DNA from: Ornithorhynchus anatinus
Taxonomy: Eukaryota; Chordata; Mammalia; Monotremata; Ornithorhynchidae
Direction: 5' to 3'
DNA length: 64,000 nt
Assembly (NCBI RefSeq): GCF_004115215.2
Contig: NC_041751.1
Span: forward strand, 33,309,958-33,373,957
Both the position numbers and the translations under genes were made by a program. The notes below the pieces were generated by a model. The model ran no database searches. It saw nothing but the letters and a program-made list of their open reading frames with translations, and had not been told where the DNA came from. This document shows positions 45,617-57,408 of this stretch, piece by piece (within the stretch, counting starts at the first letter, position 1; each line of letters starts with the position of its first letter).

Positions 45617-46144
45617 GGTCTCAGGGAAGCCATTTGTCCTTTCATTGTGCCCTACTGGAATAGGGTGACCAGATGTCCCGATTTGGACAGAGCCTCCTCT
45701 TCCCAGAAATGCTCCCTGGCCCGGATGTAGCCTGATCACCATCCTGGTGATTCCACTTCTGGGGCATCTAAGACTCCAGATGGTGGTTGTCATGGTAATC
45801 GTAAATGCTCACTGTTGCTGCTGCTCAGACCCTGCTGCATGGATTCCCTTTACCCAAGTTATGGCAGGAACCTGAAGGCTGGAGGAATCCAGAGCTGGGT
45901 ATGGGGTTCAAGAGTCAGCTCCCAGCATGGCCCAGCACTCGATGACCCAAGGGGGAGATACAGCAGCGTTTCAGCAAGGAGCCGGTACTCAGGGCATCCT
46001 CTGAAAATCTTCCGACTCCAAGCACAGTTACAGTTTAGTCACCAGGAGGTGCTCCCGACTCAACTCCGTTCTTCAGCCCGTCTCCCCAATCCTCAGTTAA
46101 AAGACACCATGGACGGTAAGAGGAACTAAAATTTTAAATGAATG

Positions 46145-46310
46145 ACTGAATCAATCATTGCCATTTATTGAGTGCCTTAAATGTCCGGAGTCCTGTACTA
46201 AGCACTTTGGAGAGTAAAACGGGGTTAGAAAACATGATCCCTGGCCTTTAGGAACTTACTGTCTAGTTCTGTTGATTGAATGCCTACTGTGTGCAGAACA
46301 CTATTCCGAA
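46145..46310 (-). mobile_element. L2 3' end shared by group B 3' flanks
   Basis: Equivalent copies at 52635-52790 and 58980-59130, so it predates the group B duplications. Confidence 0.72.
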
Positions 46311-46977
46311 AAATACTTCTTAGCCTCAAAAATTTCTTTCACACAATCTAGTCTATATGAACAGTAGGGGAGCTATAAACTACGAAAGTTGAGCAGGAAC
46401 GAGAAGGGGCTGAGATTCCATATCTCTTGTTTCCCAAGTATTTCCTTCCAAAGTGAATCCTCTCATCTGGAGAGCTAACATTCCCTAGAGGAGGGGAGAA
46501 GAGATCTGAGAGGGTGAAAGGCAGAAGAAGGGGAAAAGGAAGGTTATCTGGAATGAGGAGAAGTAAGGACAAGAGTAAGGAGGTTGAAGGGATCGCAGAA
46601 AGTGACAGGGATCATTTTTCTTTATTGGAATCAAGAGGGACTCAATATTCTGATGACCACACTGCTTCTACTGCAATAACTGGAGAACTAGGAGAGGTCA
46701 ATGAAATCCATTTTGTGTCTCACTCACAACAGGGTCACCCTGTCAAAGATCAGTTTTCAAGGATCTGATTGGTCAAAACCTTGTTCTCTTTCCTAGCGCT
46801 GTTAAGCTGCCATGCTCATTTTCAATCACTCTGGCCTCAACCCCATCACCCTTTGTTGGAGGATGGGGTTCCAAAAGGATGCCGGATTTTCATCATTCTT
46901 TTTAGGTCCATTTGACGTCTTTCCCTTCTGTTTTATAAATACAGGGATGGGCTGTGCTGAATGTACTGAATTTCTGT

Positions 46978-46983
46978 ATTAAA
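46978..46983 (+). other. Candidate polyadenylation signal, gene 8 unit
   Basis: ATTAAA followed about 20 nt later by a GT-rich stretch, 1.36 kb past the gene 8 stop. The surrounding 100 bases are conserved in the gene 9 and 10 units, but the gene 9 copy has TATAAA there, so use is uncertain. Confidence 0.3.
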
Positions 46984-47734
46984 GAAATTTGAATGTCATG
47001 TGTGTTTGACGTGTTTATTTTTGAGGGTTGGGGCTTTTTTCTGGGATCAAGGGAGCAGGGTGGGGAGACGGGACCAAGAGACTCAAAGAAAACAAGTGGA
47101 ATGTGATCGTCACTACAGAGACCAGACACAATGATGTTCTGCTGGCTGGAGAGACACACAGGTCCTAGATGGACCTGATGGCATGAAGAGAATAGACAAA
47201 AGGGGGTGTTGCTGACTGGAGAGAAATTATTAACACACTCCTGGAGGCCTGCTGCAACTGCAAACAAAAACCACTAGAGAACCCTGCTGTCATCAGAGAG
47301 ATGAGCAGGTTTTTGGGGAGTGCTGGTGTCATGTAAAGAACACCCACAAGAAAGTACCCCTGGATGGAAAGAAATCGAGAGGATTCTGGAGATTGGCCCA
47401 GAGGCAAATGGAAGAAGGCATTAGATTGGGGGAATAGGCCTGCCCAATCTATCCCTCCCAACTTTCCATCCTTATGGCTGAGCAGTGATGAAGATGGGAT
47501 ATGCTGATAGAGAGAGAATTGTTGGGGGCCAGAGCACAGAAGAATCTGTGGCAACGTTTGACACTGGGGTGAGAGAGTCAAACATAAAGGAGGGAGACGG
47601 GCTGGGCTCTCAGCACAGCTTGGCCGTGGGTGGGAGCTGGGATGGCCCAAGAACAGCAGGATAAGGCACTCTGTCTCTCCATGACATCTCTGAGAGTCAA
47701 TTATGGGTAATTGTGGATAGACTCACCTTGACCC

Positions 47735-47962
47735 TGATCGGTGGGCAGCAGGGAGGGAGTCTGGGCATTTCCAGAGATATCCCAGTCCCAGTGTCAGAGT
47801 GGATTAGCGCTCAGCGAGTCACTCATTCACTCACACACACACACACACACTAATCACTCCCTGTGGGAGGGGAGACATGATTAAAGTAGCTGATAAATCT
47901 TGTCCTGCCTAAGTCTGACTGCCCTTGAGCTGCCCTTTCGACCACCAGAGCGATGGAGACGG
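47735..47962 (+). promoter_or_regulatory. Candidate promoter and noncoding exon 1 of V1R gene 9
   Basis: A (CA)n run at 47831-47850 leads into TAATCA at 47851-47856 and TCCCTGTGGGA at 47858-47868. GATAAAT lies near 47891, leader ATG at 47953, donor GTGAGT at 47963. Confidence 0.67.
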
Positions 47963-48464
47963 GTGAGTAGGATAAAGCTGTCTCTCTGTCAGTGGGGTTT
48001 CATGCTTTCCACAGGAATTCTGCGGTTTCCAACTGGAGCTCTGGGATGGGAACCATGGCTAGTCACCCCTGAAGAATCTTCTCCTAGGCCTCCAACTTCC
48101 TATATCCAAGACCTTGGGAGCAGGGACCCTTAGGTATTAGACTGGATCCCTTCCTGTGCGAGGTCTCAGAAAAGAATCATTTTTAATCTCGGTATGTAAA
48201 CGACGAAGTGTTGCCATCCAGACCACACTCCGAGTTCAGATAGGCTTCCCGATGGCTCCCAGGTTTTGGTTGGCAGGGAAGTCTAGGGCAGAGAGAGGAG
48301 GCTGCGCAGCACACATCTCCCTGTGTTTCATGGTTCCCTTTTCCTTGTTCTGCATCTGTGTCCTCCAGGATAGCGGCACTGCAGTGCTCATGGCCCGGGA
48401 AAGGTCCGTCCTGTCTCCTCTCAGAAACTGTCCATTGATACAGTGATGTTCTCACCTCCCATAG

Positions 48465-48565
48465 GTCCAGGACCGGAACTGTCGACAGGGTCAGCAGGGT
48501 CACCGAGAGCTGCGCTTCAGACCTATTGGCCAGAATAGAGATGAAGGCAGCAGGAAGCAGCCAAG
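48465..48565 (+). other. Candidate second noncoding exon, gene 9
   Basis: 101 nt between acceptor CCCATAG (ending 48464) and donor GTAAAT at 48566. The same size and ends occur in gene 11. It has no long reading frame, so it would be untranslated leader. Confidence 0.52.
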
Positions 48566-48699
48566 GTAAATGTTCTGCTTTTCCTTTCCGTATCCCACTT
48601 ATTCTCCCGATCGATCCTCCCTCGAACTGTACTACCTGCTAGAAAAAATTCAACAGAATTAGTAGACATGGTTCCTACCTGCAAGGAATTTTCACTTAA

Positions 48700-48862
48700 T
48701 GACACTGATCAAGCACGTACTCAGTGCAGAGCACTGTAATAAGAATTTAGGAGAGCGATCGGTCAATCATATTTATTAAGCGCTCACTAAATGCAGAATA
48801 CTGTACTAAAAAGTTAGGAGAAAACATGATCCTTGCCTTCAAAGAGCTTACCTATAGTGGAA
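48700..48862 (-). mobile_element. Diverged L2 pieces in the gene 9 intron
   Basis: Two reversed partial tails; equivalents at 55370-55550 (gene 10). Confidence 0.65.
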
Positions 48863-49221
48863 GGTTAAAAAAATAGTACTACTATGCAAGGTTAAACAGA
48901 GAGCTAAATCGGTGCAAGTTAGTGTAAATTGAAAATATGCACAACCTTTACTTCAAAAATTGAGTTTAATGCAGGAAAGCCTTCTGGAGGAGGAGATGAG
49001 AGTTGATACAAAAAAGGGAGAGAGGTGATCACCCCTCTAGCCATCCTTTCCCTTTAATGGGAAGCAGCAGGGCCTAATGGCAAGAGCATGGGCACGGTGA
49101 TTTTCATTCAGTAAACTCTTAATAAATACGATAAGAGAGTGTCCACTACACTCTGGATAGCAGTGACAAGAACTCTGTTCTAGTCTCTCTGAGAGCATCC
49201 AACACAATCTGGACCTAAATA

Positions 49222-49712
49222 GTAATAATAATGATAATAATATTGTTATTTATTATGACTTGCTGTGTGCCAGGCACTGTACTAAGTGCCGGGGTAGATA
49301 GAAGGTAATTGGGTTGGGCAAAATTACCTGATTACCTAACCCCACAGCACTTATGTACATATCTATAATTTATTCATTTATATTAACATCTGTCTCCCCC
49401 GCTAGACTGTAAGCTCTCTTTGGGCAGGAAACGTGTCTGTTTATTGTTGTATTGCAGACCCCCAAGCACGTAGTACAGTGCTCTGCACACAGTAAGCGCT
49501 CGATAAATATAATTGATATAAATGATTGATTGACCCAGTCTCTGTCCCATATAGAGCTTCCATTCTTAATCTCCATTTTACAGATGAAGTAACTGAGACG
49601 CAGAGAACCTAAGTGACGCGTTCAAGGCCACACAGCAGACAAGTGACAGAGTCGAGATTAGAACCCAGGTCTTTCTGACTTCCTCATCCATGTAGTATCC
49701 ATTAGGCAAAAC
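49222..49712 (-). mobile_element. SINE split by an L2 end, gene 9 intron
   Basis: Reversed SINE, with a forward L2 tail inserted at about 49330-49533. Confidence 0.78.
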
Positions 49713-49984
49713 TCTTCCCAGATACCTTAGCCAGCTATCTGGAAATAAACCTATTCTTCATCTGTCAGTATCAGGGAAATTTGAAATGAGTCAGAAAAGC
49801 AGTTGTTATGGGACAGTGAATGTTTCTGGGTAAAACTATGAACAGTTCTTCCTTGGGGAAGAAAAAAATTAAGAATTATAATGACAGCACCATTCGGAAA
49901 CAGAGGGAAGATGGGAATTTTAATTGTGCTTTTTAAACTGTGGCACCGTGGTCAAGATATATTTGTATATGTGTACTGTACTAA

Positions 49985-50404
49985 ATTTTTACCCTTCCTC
50001 ACTCCTTTCCTCTCTCTTTCTCTACATTCCTCCCTCCTTTCTTCTCTTCTTCCTCCCTTTCTTCCCCACTCCTCCCCATGTTCCTTTCCTTTCTCTCTCT
50101 CCCTTCCTCACTTCTCCCTTCCTCCTGGTTTCCATACACACTTGCTTTCCTCCATCCCTCTTACCCTCTAACCCCATTTCATCCCCTTTTCAGCTACCTC
50201 CTCCTCCTCCTCCTCCTCTTCATCAATGTTATTTATTAAGCCCTTACTTTCTTACCTTCCTCCCCCCCCCCGATCCCTTTCACTCCCCCTCTTTTTCTGT
50301 CACCCTTCCTTCCTTCTTTCCTCCTTCCTTCCTACCATCTTTCCTTCCTTCCTTCCTTCCTTCTTTCCTCTTTTTGTTCCTCTTTATCAAACATTTCTTC
50401 CCAG
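49985..50404 (+). repeat. Polypyrimidine tract before the gene 9 acceptor
   Basis: 420 bases, including C9 near 50263 and (CCTT)n near 50300-50366. Confidence 0.9.
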
Positions 50405-50452
50405 GTTCCCTTACAAAAGTCCCTCTCTGGATCTAACTAAAAATTCAAGACC

Positions 50453-51373
50453 ATGGATAACGCTGAGCTCTCTTTCGGGATCATGATGCTATTTCAGATC
50501 AGCATCGGGGTCACTGGGAATGTCTTCCTCCTCCTGTTCTATATACGTATGATCTTCATTAACCACAAACCCAGTTCTTCTGACCTGATCCTTGCCCACC
50601 TGGCCTTGGCTAATACGATAACCCTTCTCACCAGGGGAATCCCAGATACCTTGTTTCTTTGGGGACTGAGAAATTTCCTGGACATTGTTGGGTGTAAAAT
50701 GGCAATTTACCTCTACCGAGTGGGTCGGGGTCTTACCATCTGCACCACCTGCCTCTTAAGCATCTTCCAGGCTGTTACCATCAGCCCCGGAACCAACCGG
50801 TGGGCAGGGGTCAAAGCCAAGTTACCCAAGTGCATCCTCCCATCCTTTGTCATCTTCTGGATTCTCAATATGCTGATTGATTTTAATATGCTGATATTTG
50901 TGACAGGCCCCCAAAATACTCATGCCCACCAGGACATGAAATACTGCTCTGTAATCAATACCAGTGCACAAGCTACATTGATATTTTCCGTTGTACTCTC
51001 CCTGCGAGATCTGTTCTTCGTGGGGCTCATGAGCGTGGCCAGTGGCTACATGGTGTTTGTCCTGCACAGGCACCACCGGCAGGTCCGACACCTCCACGGG
51101 CCCGGACGACCCCCCAGGGTGATGCCCGAGGTCCGAGCGGCCAAGAGAGTGGTTTCCCTGGTCACACTCTACGTCCTCCTCTATGGGCGGCAGACAGTCA
51201 TGCTGGCCGTTATGCTAAATGTGAAACAGATTTCCCCTCTGCTGGTGGACTGTCACATGCTATTGTCATTCACCTTCTCAGCCATCAGTCCCTTTCTGAT
51301 GATCCACAGTGACAGGAGGATGAGAAAATTCTGGAAAAGGGAATCTCCTGCTTCTGACCCAGATCCCTCATAG
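50453..51373 (+). CDS. V1R gene 9, intact vomeronasal type-1 receptor (group B)
   Basis: 306 residues, the closest relative of gene 8. The signature is TTCLLSIFQAVTISP, with Cys81 and Cys165; the sequon NTS at 169-171 follows the second-loop cysteine. Intracellular loop 3 has the common HRHHRQVRHLHGPGR form. The acceptor ends at 50404, 48 nt before the ATG, after a 420-nt (CCTT)-rich tract. The candidate first exon ends at 47962 and a second noncoding exon lies at 48465-48565, both with good splice consensus. Three SINEs lie in a row just past the stop and are absent from the other group B genes. Confidence 0.97.
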   Translation: MDNAELSFGIMMLFQISIGVTGNVFLLLFYIRMIFINHKPSSSDLILAHLALANTITLLTRGIPDTLFLWGLRNFLDIVGCKMAIYLYRVGRGLTICTTCLLSIFQAVTISPGTNRWAGVKAKLPKCILPSFVIFWILNMLIDFNMLIFVTGPQNTHAHQDMKYCSVINTSAQATLIFSVVLSLRDLFFVGLMSVASGYMVFVLHRHHRQVRHLHGPGRPPRVMPEVRAAKRVVSLVTLYVLLYGRQTVMLAVMLNVKQISPLLVDCHMLLSFTFSAISPFLMIHSDRRMRKFWKRESPASDPDPS

Positions 51374-51382
51374 GGTCCCAGA

Positions 51383-52185
51383 GAAGCAGCGTCACCTAGG
51401 AGATAGAGCAAGTTCCCGAGAGTCAGAAGGACCTGGGTTCTAACCCTGACTCTGCCACTGATCTCCTGTGTGACCTTGGGCAAATCACTTCACTTCTCTG
51501 GGCCTCATCTGTAAAATGGGGATGAAGACTTGGGAGCCCCAAGTGGGACGTGGACTGCATCTGACCAGATTACCTCACATCTACCCCTGCACTTAGTACA
51601 GTTCCTGGAACATAGTAAGTGTTTAAAAAATACAATTTTAAAGAAAGTTGTCTGTGCTCCCACTATGCTCACTGGGATAAAAGCAGCGTGGCTCAGTGGA
51701 AAGAGCATGGGCTTTGGAGTCAGAGGTCATGGGTTCGAACCCCAGCTCGGCCACTTGTCAGCTGTGTGACTTTGGGCAAGTCACTTAACTTCACGGTGCC
51801 TCAGTTACCTCATCTGTAAAATGAGGATTAAGACTGTGAGCCCCACGTGGGACGACCTGATTCCCCTGTGTCTACCCCAGCGCTTAGAACAGTGCTCGGC
51901 ACATAGTAAGCGCTTAACAAATACCAACATTATGGAGAAGCAGCGTGGCTCAGTGGAAAGAGCACGGGCTTTGGAGTCAGGGCTCATGAGTTCGAAACCC
52001 AGCTCTGCCACTTGTCGGCTGTGTGACTGTGGGCAAGTCACTTAACTTCTCTGTGCCTCAGTTCCCTCATCTGTAAAATGGGGATTAAGACTGTGAGCCC
52101 CACGTGGGACAACCTGATTCCCCTGTGTCTACCCCAGCGCTTAGAACAGTGCTCGGCACACAGTAAGCGCTTAACAAATACCAAC
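51383..52185 (+). mobile_element. Three head-to-tail SINEs after gene 9
   Basis: An older copy 51383-51645, then two near-consensus copies 51680-51932 and 51933-52185, the last two joined almost directly. Confidence 0.83.
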
Positions 52186-54209
52186 ATATAAGGTGACCAG
52201 ATGTTCCGATTTGTACGGATCCTGCTGTCCCCAGCAATGCTTCCTGGCCCTGACCTAGCCCAATCACCATCCTGGTGATTCCAGTTCTGGGACACCTAAG
52301 ATTCTAAACGATGGCTGAAGCTGTCCAGACACTGCTTCATGAATTCCCTAGACGTAGGTTGTGGCAGGGACCTGCAGGCTGGAGGAATCCAGAGCAGGGT
52401 GTGGGGTTCGAAACTCAACTCCCAGCATGGCCCAGCACTCGATGACCCAAGGGGGAGATATAGCAGCGAGTCACCTCTCATCTCAGAGCATCCTCTGAAA
52501 AGCTTCTGACTCCAAATACAGTCACAGTTCAGGCACCAGGAGGTGCTCCAGACTCAAGGCCATTTCTCCATAGTCGTCAGTTAAAAGACGTTATGGACTG
52601 TAAGAGGAACTAAAATTTGAAATTAATGACTGAATCAATCATTACTATTTATTGAGCACCTTCAGAGCCCAGAGCTCTGTACTAAGCACTTGGGAGAGTA
52701 AAATGGGGTTAGAAAACATGGTTCCTGGCCTTAAGGAACTTATGTCTAGTCCTAGTGATTGAATGCCTACTGTGTGCAGAACACTATTCCCAAGAATACT
52801 TCTTAGCCTCAAAAATTTCTTTTCACACAGTCTAGTCTATATGAACAGGAGGGGAGCTATGAACTACTGAAGTTGACCAGGAACGAGAAGAGGCTGAGAT
52901 TCCGTATCTCTTGTTTCCCAAGTATTTCCTTCCAAAGTGAATCCTCTCATCTGGAGAGCAAACATTCCCTAGAGGAGGGGAGAAGAGATTTGAGAGGGTG
53001 AAGGGCAGAAGAAGGGGAAAAGGAGGGTTATCTGAAATGAGAAGTAGGGACAGTAGTAAGAAGGTTGAAAGGATCATAGAAAGTGACAGAGATCGACAGT
53101 GATCCTATTTCTTTGTAGAATTCAGGAGAGGCTCAATATTCTGAAGACCATATGCTTCTGCTACAAAGACTGAAGAACTAGGACAGATCAATGGAATCTC
53201 TTTCGTGTCTCACACACAACAGGGTCACTCTGTCAAACATCAGTTGTCAGGAGTATGATTGGTCATACCTTTGTCCTTTTTCCTAGAGGCTAAGCTTCCA
53301 TGTTCATTTTCAGTCACTCTGGCCTCAACCCCACCATCGCCCTTTGCCAGAGGATGGGGTTGCAAAAGGGTGCCGGATTTTTATCATTCTTTTTAGGTCA
53401 GTTAGCCTTCTTTCCCTTCTGATTTATAAATACAAGGATGGGCTGTACTGAATGTACTGAATTCCTGTTATAAAGAAATTTGAATGCCATGTGTGTTTGA
53501 TGCGATCGTGTTTAAGGGTCGGGGTTATTTTCTGAGATCAAGGGAACAGGAGGGAGGTGGGACCAAGAGACTTGAAGAAAACAAGTGGAATGAGAATGCC
53601 AGGGTTGCTCTGCTGGCTGGAGAGACTCACAGGTCTTAGGTGGACCTGATGGCATCAAGAGAATAGACAAAAGGGGGTGTGGCTGACAGGAGAGAAATTA
53701 TTAAGTCACTCATGGAGGCCTGCTGCAACGAGAAATGATAGCCACTAGGGAACGCTGCTGTCGGAAGAGAGATTAGCAGGTTTTTTGGGGTGCTGGTGTC
53801 AGATAAAGAACACCCACAAGAAGGGACCCCTGGATGAAAAGAAATAGACAGGAGTCTGGAGATTGGAGCAGAGGAAAATTGAAAAAGGCATTTGATTGAG
53901 GGAATAGGTCTGCCCAATCTACCCCTCCCAATTTTCCATCCTTCACACAGTGATGAAGACGAGACAAGCAGATAGAGAATTGTTAGGGGCCAGAGCACAG
54001 AAGAATCTGTGGCCACGTGTGACTCTGGGGTGAGAGAGTCAGACATGTATGAAAGACACAGAGTTGGCTCTAAGCAGAACTGGGCTGTGGGGGGCAGCAA
54101 GGGTGTTCCCAGGGCTGCAGGATATGGCACTGATATTGTCATGTCTCTCCATGGGCATCTCTCATAGGTCATTTAGCAGCAGGAAATTCCGGGGAGAGAT
54201 CTGGGCTCT

Positions 54210-54452
54210 TCTTGTCCCTGACTGGTGGACAGCAGGGAGGGGAGTCTGGGCATTTCAAGAGATGTCTCCAGCCCAGTGTCGAATGGATTAGTGCTCAGGG
54301 AGTCACTCATTCACACACACACACACACACACAAACACACACATCACTCCCTGAGGGAAGGGAGAGATGAGAAAAGCAGCTGGTAAATCTTGTCCTGCCA
54401 GAGACTGACTACCTGTGAGCAGCCCCCTCAGCCACCAGAGCGCTGGAGATGG
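54210..54452 (+). promoter_or_regulatory. Candidate promoter and noncoding exon 1 of V1R gene 10
   Basis: TCCCTGAGGGA at 54348-54358 is intact, but the TAATCA site has been eroded by expansion of the adjacent (CA)n run (54312-54342). The usual leader ATG is CTG here; a new in-frame ATG sits two codons later at 54449. Donor GTGAGT at 54453. Confidence 0.65.
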
Positions 54453-54589
54453 GTGAGTAGGATAAAGCCATATTTCTATCAGTGCCATTTCAAGCTTTCC
54501 ATAGGAACTCTGCGACATCAGATTGGAGCTCTGGGCTGGGAGCCATGATGGTTCACCCCTGAACACCAATCTCCTAGACCCCCACCTTC

Positions 54590-54662
54590 CCACCCAGCGC
54601 TTAGTACAATGCCTCGCGCATAGTAAGCTCTTAACAAATGCCATAATTGTTCATTATTATTC
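54590..54662 (+). mobile_element. SINE 3' fragment in the gene 10 intron
   Basis: Only the CAGCGCTTAGTACAATG to AACAAATGCC part. Confidence 0.65.
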
Positions 54663-54847
54663 CCAGGACCTCAGGAGCAGAGGCCCTCGGCATTAGATTG
54701 GATCCCCTGCTGTCCTAGGTCTCAGAAAAGAATGTCTTAATTTCAGTATGTAAAAGACAAAGTGCTGCCCTCCGGACAACACTGCGACTCAAAACCGTTC
54801 GCAGGTTTCAGCTGGCAGGGAGGACTGGGGCAGAGAGAGGAGGTGTG

Positions 54848-54955
54848 TGACTGTGAGCCCGATTGTGGGCAGGGATTGTACTTTCCAAGCGCTTAGTACC
54901 ATGCTCCGCACAGAGTAAGTGCTCAATAAATATGGTGGAATGACTGAATGATCTT
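54848..54955 (+). mobile_element. Young L2 3' end private to the gene 10 intron
   Basis: Interrupts sequence that is continuous in genes 9 and 11. Confidence 0.75.
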
Positions 54956-55118
54956 CCTGTGCCCATAGTTCCCTTTCCTCCTCCTGGTTCCCTTTCCTCC
55001 TCCTGTAGCTATGTCCTTCGGGATAGCGGGCTTGCCGCGATGATGGTCCGAGAGAGGTCGGTTCCTGTCCCCTCTCGGCCACCGTCCACTGACCCAGCAA
55101 TAATCTCACCTCCGATAT

Positions 55119-55219
55119 GTCCGGGACGGATACTGTGGACAGGGGCAGCAGGGTCACAGAGATCTGCGCTTCAGTCCTATTGGCCGGGATAGAGGCGGAG
55201 ACAGCAGGAAGCAGCCAAG
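55119..55219 (+). other. Decayed second noncoding exon, gene 10
   Basis: Aligns end to end with the gene 9 and 11 exons (101 nt). The acceptor AG has become AT (55117-55118), and the donor GT is gone: AAG is followed directly by TCCAG. It should not splice in this form. Confidence 0.5.
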
Positions 55220-56609
55220 TCCAGTGGCCTGTTTTCCTAACCGTATCTCAGTTATGCTCCCTATCAGTCAGTCAGTGATAGCACTTACAGTGTACAGAAC
55301 ACTGTACTATACGCTAGGAAAGGTTTAGTAGAATTAGTCGACGTGATTCCTACCCACAAGGAATTTACACTTAATGATATTGACTAAGCCCCTACTGTAT
55401 ACAGACCACTCTACTAAGAACTTGGGCGGGAGATCAATCGATCACATTTATTGAGTGCTCACTACACGCAGACCACTATATTAAGAAGCCGGAGAGAACA
55501 ATAGAAGTAATAGACATGATCCTTGCCTTCAAAGAGCTTACGTAAAGTTTTTGGAGGATTAAAAAAAGATAATCAAAGACACTAATTGTAAAAGTAAGCA
55601 AGGTTAAACACAGAGATAAATTAGTGTAAGTTAGTGAAAAATGAGGATATGCACAAGCCTTACTTCAAAAATTGAACTTAATACAGGAAACCCTTCTGGA
55701 GGAACAGCTAGCGGGAGAAGGTGATATCAACTCTTGCTGATATAACGGGAGAGAGACGTGATTTCCCCTCTAGCCTCCTTTTACCTTTTCTTCTACCTTC
55801 AGGGTAGTGGTCATGTTTTTATGTAACTGGGATGCTAATGGTCATCCCCGCCTCCCCACCCCTACCCCAACTAAGGACAAGGGGCAAAGAGTGAACTGGG
55901 GTTCATAACTGAGGCTGAAACGAGGGTTCAGTCCCTTCTGCCTTGCTCTGCCTCAGCAACATCATCACAGATGGTATTTATGGAATGCTTATGGTGTACA
56001 GGCCACTGAGCTGAGTGTTTGAAAGAGTAGGATGTAACAGAGTTGGAAGACACACAGTGAGCTTACAGTCGGGAAGCACGTCTCCACAAAACTTTGAGCG
56101 TTGGGTAGCCGCGGTGACGGCTCTGGTGACTGACATGGCTGTGGTGGTCACTGGGGCTGTGGTTGTGACTCTCGGTCTTTGAATCCTGAGAAGCCCAAGC
56201 CTCCATCCTCTTAGCCATAGTGCCTGACTGCTTTCCTTGCTTTTTGGCGTTTGGTGTCTCTGTCCTAGTCTCACATTCTTTTAGTGCTTTTATTGATCCA
56301 TCACTCCTTAAGTGGATAGAATCCAGTCTCCTCTTCCCACATGTATACTGACATTGTGAGACCATTTAGGGCCAGGGACCCGATCCAATTTCCACTGTTT
56401 CCCAGAACGGCACGGGCCTTCGCAAGTAAGTTTTTAGTAAACACTATTAGAGACTTTCCATCACACTCTAGATAACAGTGACAAGGTCTCTGTTCCAGTC
56501 TCTCTCAGAGCATCCAATACAGCCTAAACCCAATAGTTTAGATGGCTATCTGGAAAGCATCGTATCATTCATCATTCTATGAATATCAGGGAGATTTGGA
56601 GGGGATCAG

Positions 56610-56727
56610 CATGGCAGGGACTGTCTCTATCTGTTGCCGACTTGTTCATCCCAAGCGCTTAGTACAGTGCTCTGCACATAGTAAGCGCTCAATAAATACT
56701 ATTGAATGAATGAATGAATGAATGAGA
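56610..56727 (+). mobile_element. Young L2 3' end private to the gene 10 intron
   Basis: Near-consensus, ends (GAAT)n; absent from gene 11 at 61970. Confidence 0.8.
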
Positions 56728-56904
56728 GTGTTATGGGACAGTGAATGTTTCTGGGTAAAAGACGGATGGTATTCTTTCCCAGCCCTTCCTTGTGGAAGGG
56801 AAAAATTAATAATGATAGCTACAGTACCATTCAGAAACAGACTATGGGAATTTTAATTCTGCCTTTTAAACTGTTGCTTTGTGGTTGATATATGAATATA
56901 TGTG

Positions 56905-57359
56905 TACTCTACTAAATTCTCACCCTTCCTCATTCCTTTTCTCTCTTTTCCCCTTCATTCCTACTCTCCCTTCTTCCCTCCTTCTTCCTTACTCCTCCTT
57001 TCATTCCTTTTATTTCTCTCTCCCTTGCTCACTTTTCCCTTCCACCTTCATTCCTTCCATCTTCATTGCTTCCATACTTCCTTTCTCCTATCCATTCTAC
57101 CCTCTTACCCTCTAACCCTCTCCCTCTCTATCTCCCTCTATTTTCATCTCCTTTTGGGGCTTCTCCTCCTCCTCATCATCACGGGTACTTTCTGAGCACA
57201 TACTTTCTTCCTTTTCTTCCTCTTACCCTCCTCCATCCCTTTCACTCTTCCTTTTTTTCTCTTGCCCTCCCTTCTTCCCTGCTCCCTTCCCTCTGTCTCT
57301 CCCTTCCTTGGTTCCTTCCTTCCTGTTTTCACTCCTCTCTCACAAACATTTCTTCCCAG
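56905..57359 (+). repeat. Polypyrimidine tract before the gene 10 acceptor
   Basis: About 450 bases of mostly C/T. Confidence 0.88.
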
Positions 57360-57408
57360 GTTGGCTTGCAAGAAAGCCTTCTCTGGATCTAGCTAAAATT
57401 TGAAGACA

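Larger units (their letters stand above)
40860..47000 (+). repeat. Group B tandem unit with gene 8
   Basis: Order: upstream flank, promoter/exon 1, candidate exon 2, L2-rich intron, pyrimidine tract, gene 8, conserved 3' flank (45617-47000). The 3' flank contains no gene I can recognise but is over 90% similar by eye to that of gene 9. Confidence 0.8.
47001..53510 (+). repeat. Group B tandem unit with gene 9
   Basis: The upstream flank 47001-47735 is gene-free and conserved with 53511-54210 and 59770-60390. Then come promoter, exon 2, intron, gene 9, and a 3' flank split by three SINEs (51383-52185). Confidence 0.8.

Noticed and set aside
49924-50436. 170-codon Ser/Pro/Phe-rich open frame before gene 9
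   Set aside because: It is translation of the polypyrimidine tract; low complexity, not a gene.
56063-56365. His/Ser-rich minus-strand frame in the gene 10 intron, with a partial counterpart at 61400-61630
   Set aside because: The shared frame is not conserved in sequence or length; the segment is duplicated intron.
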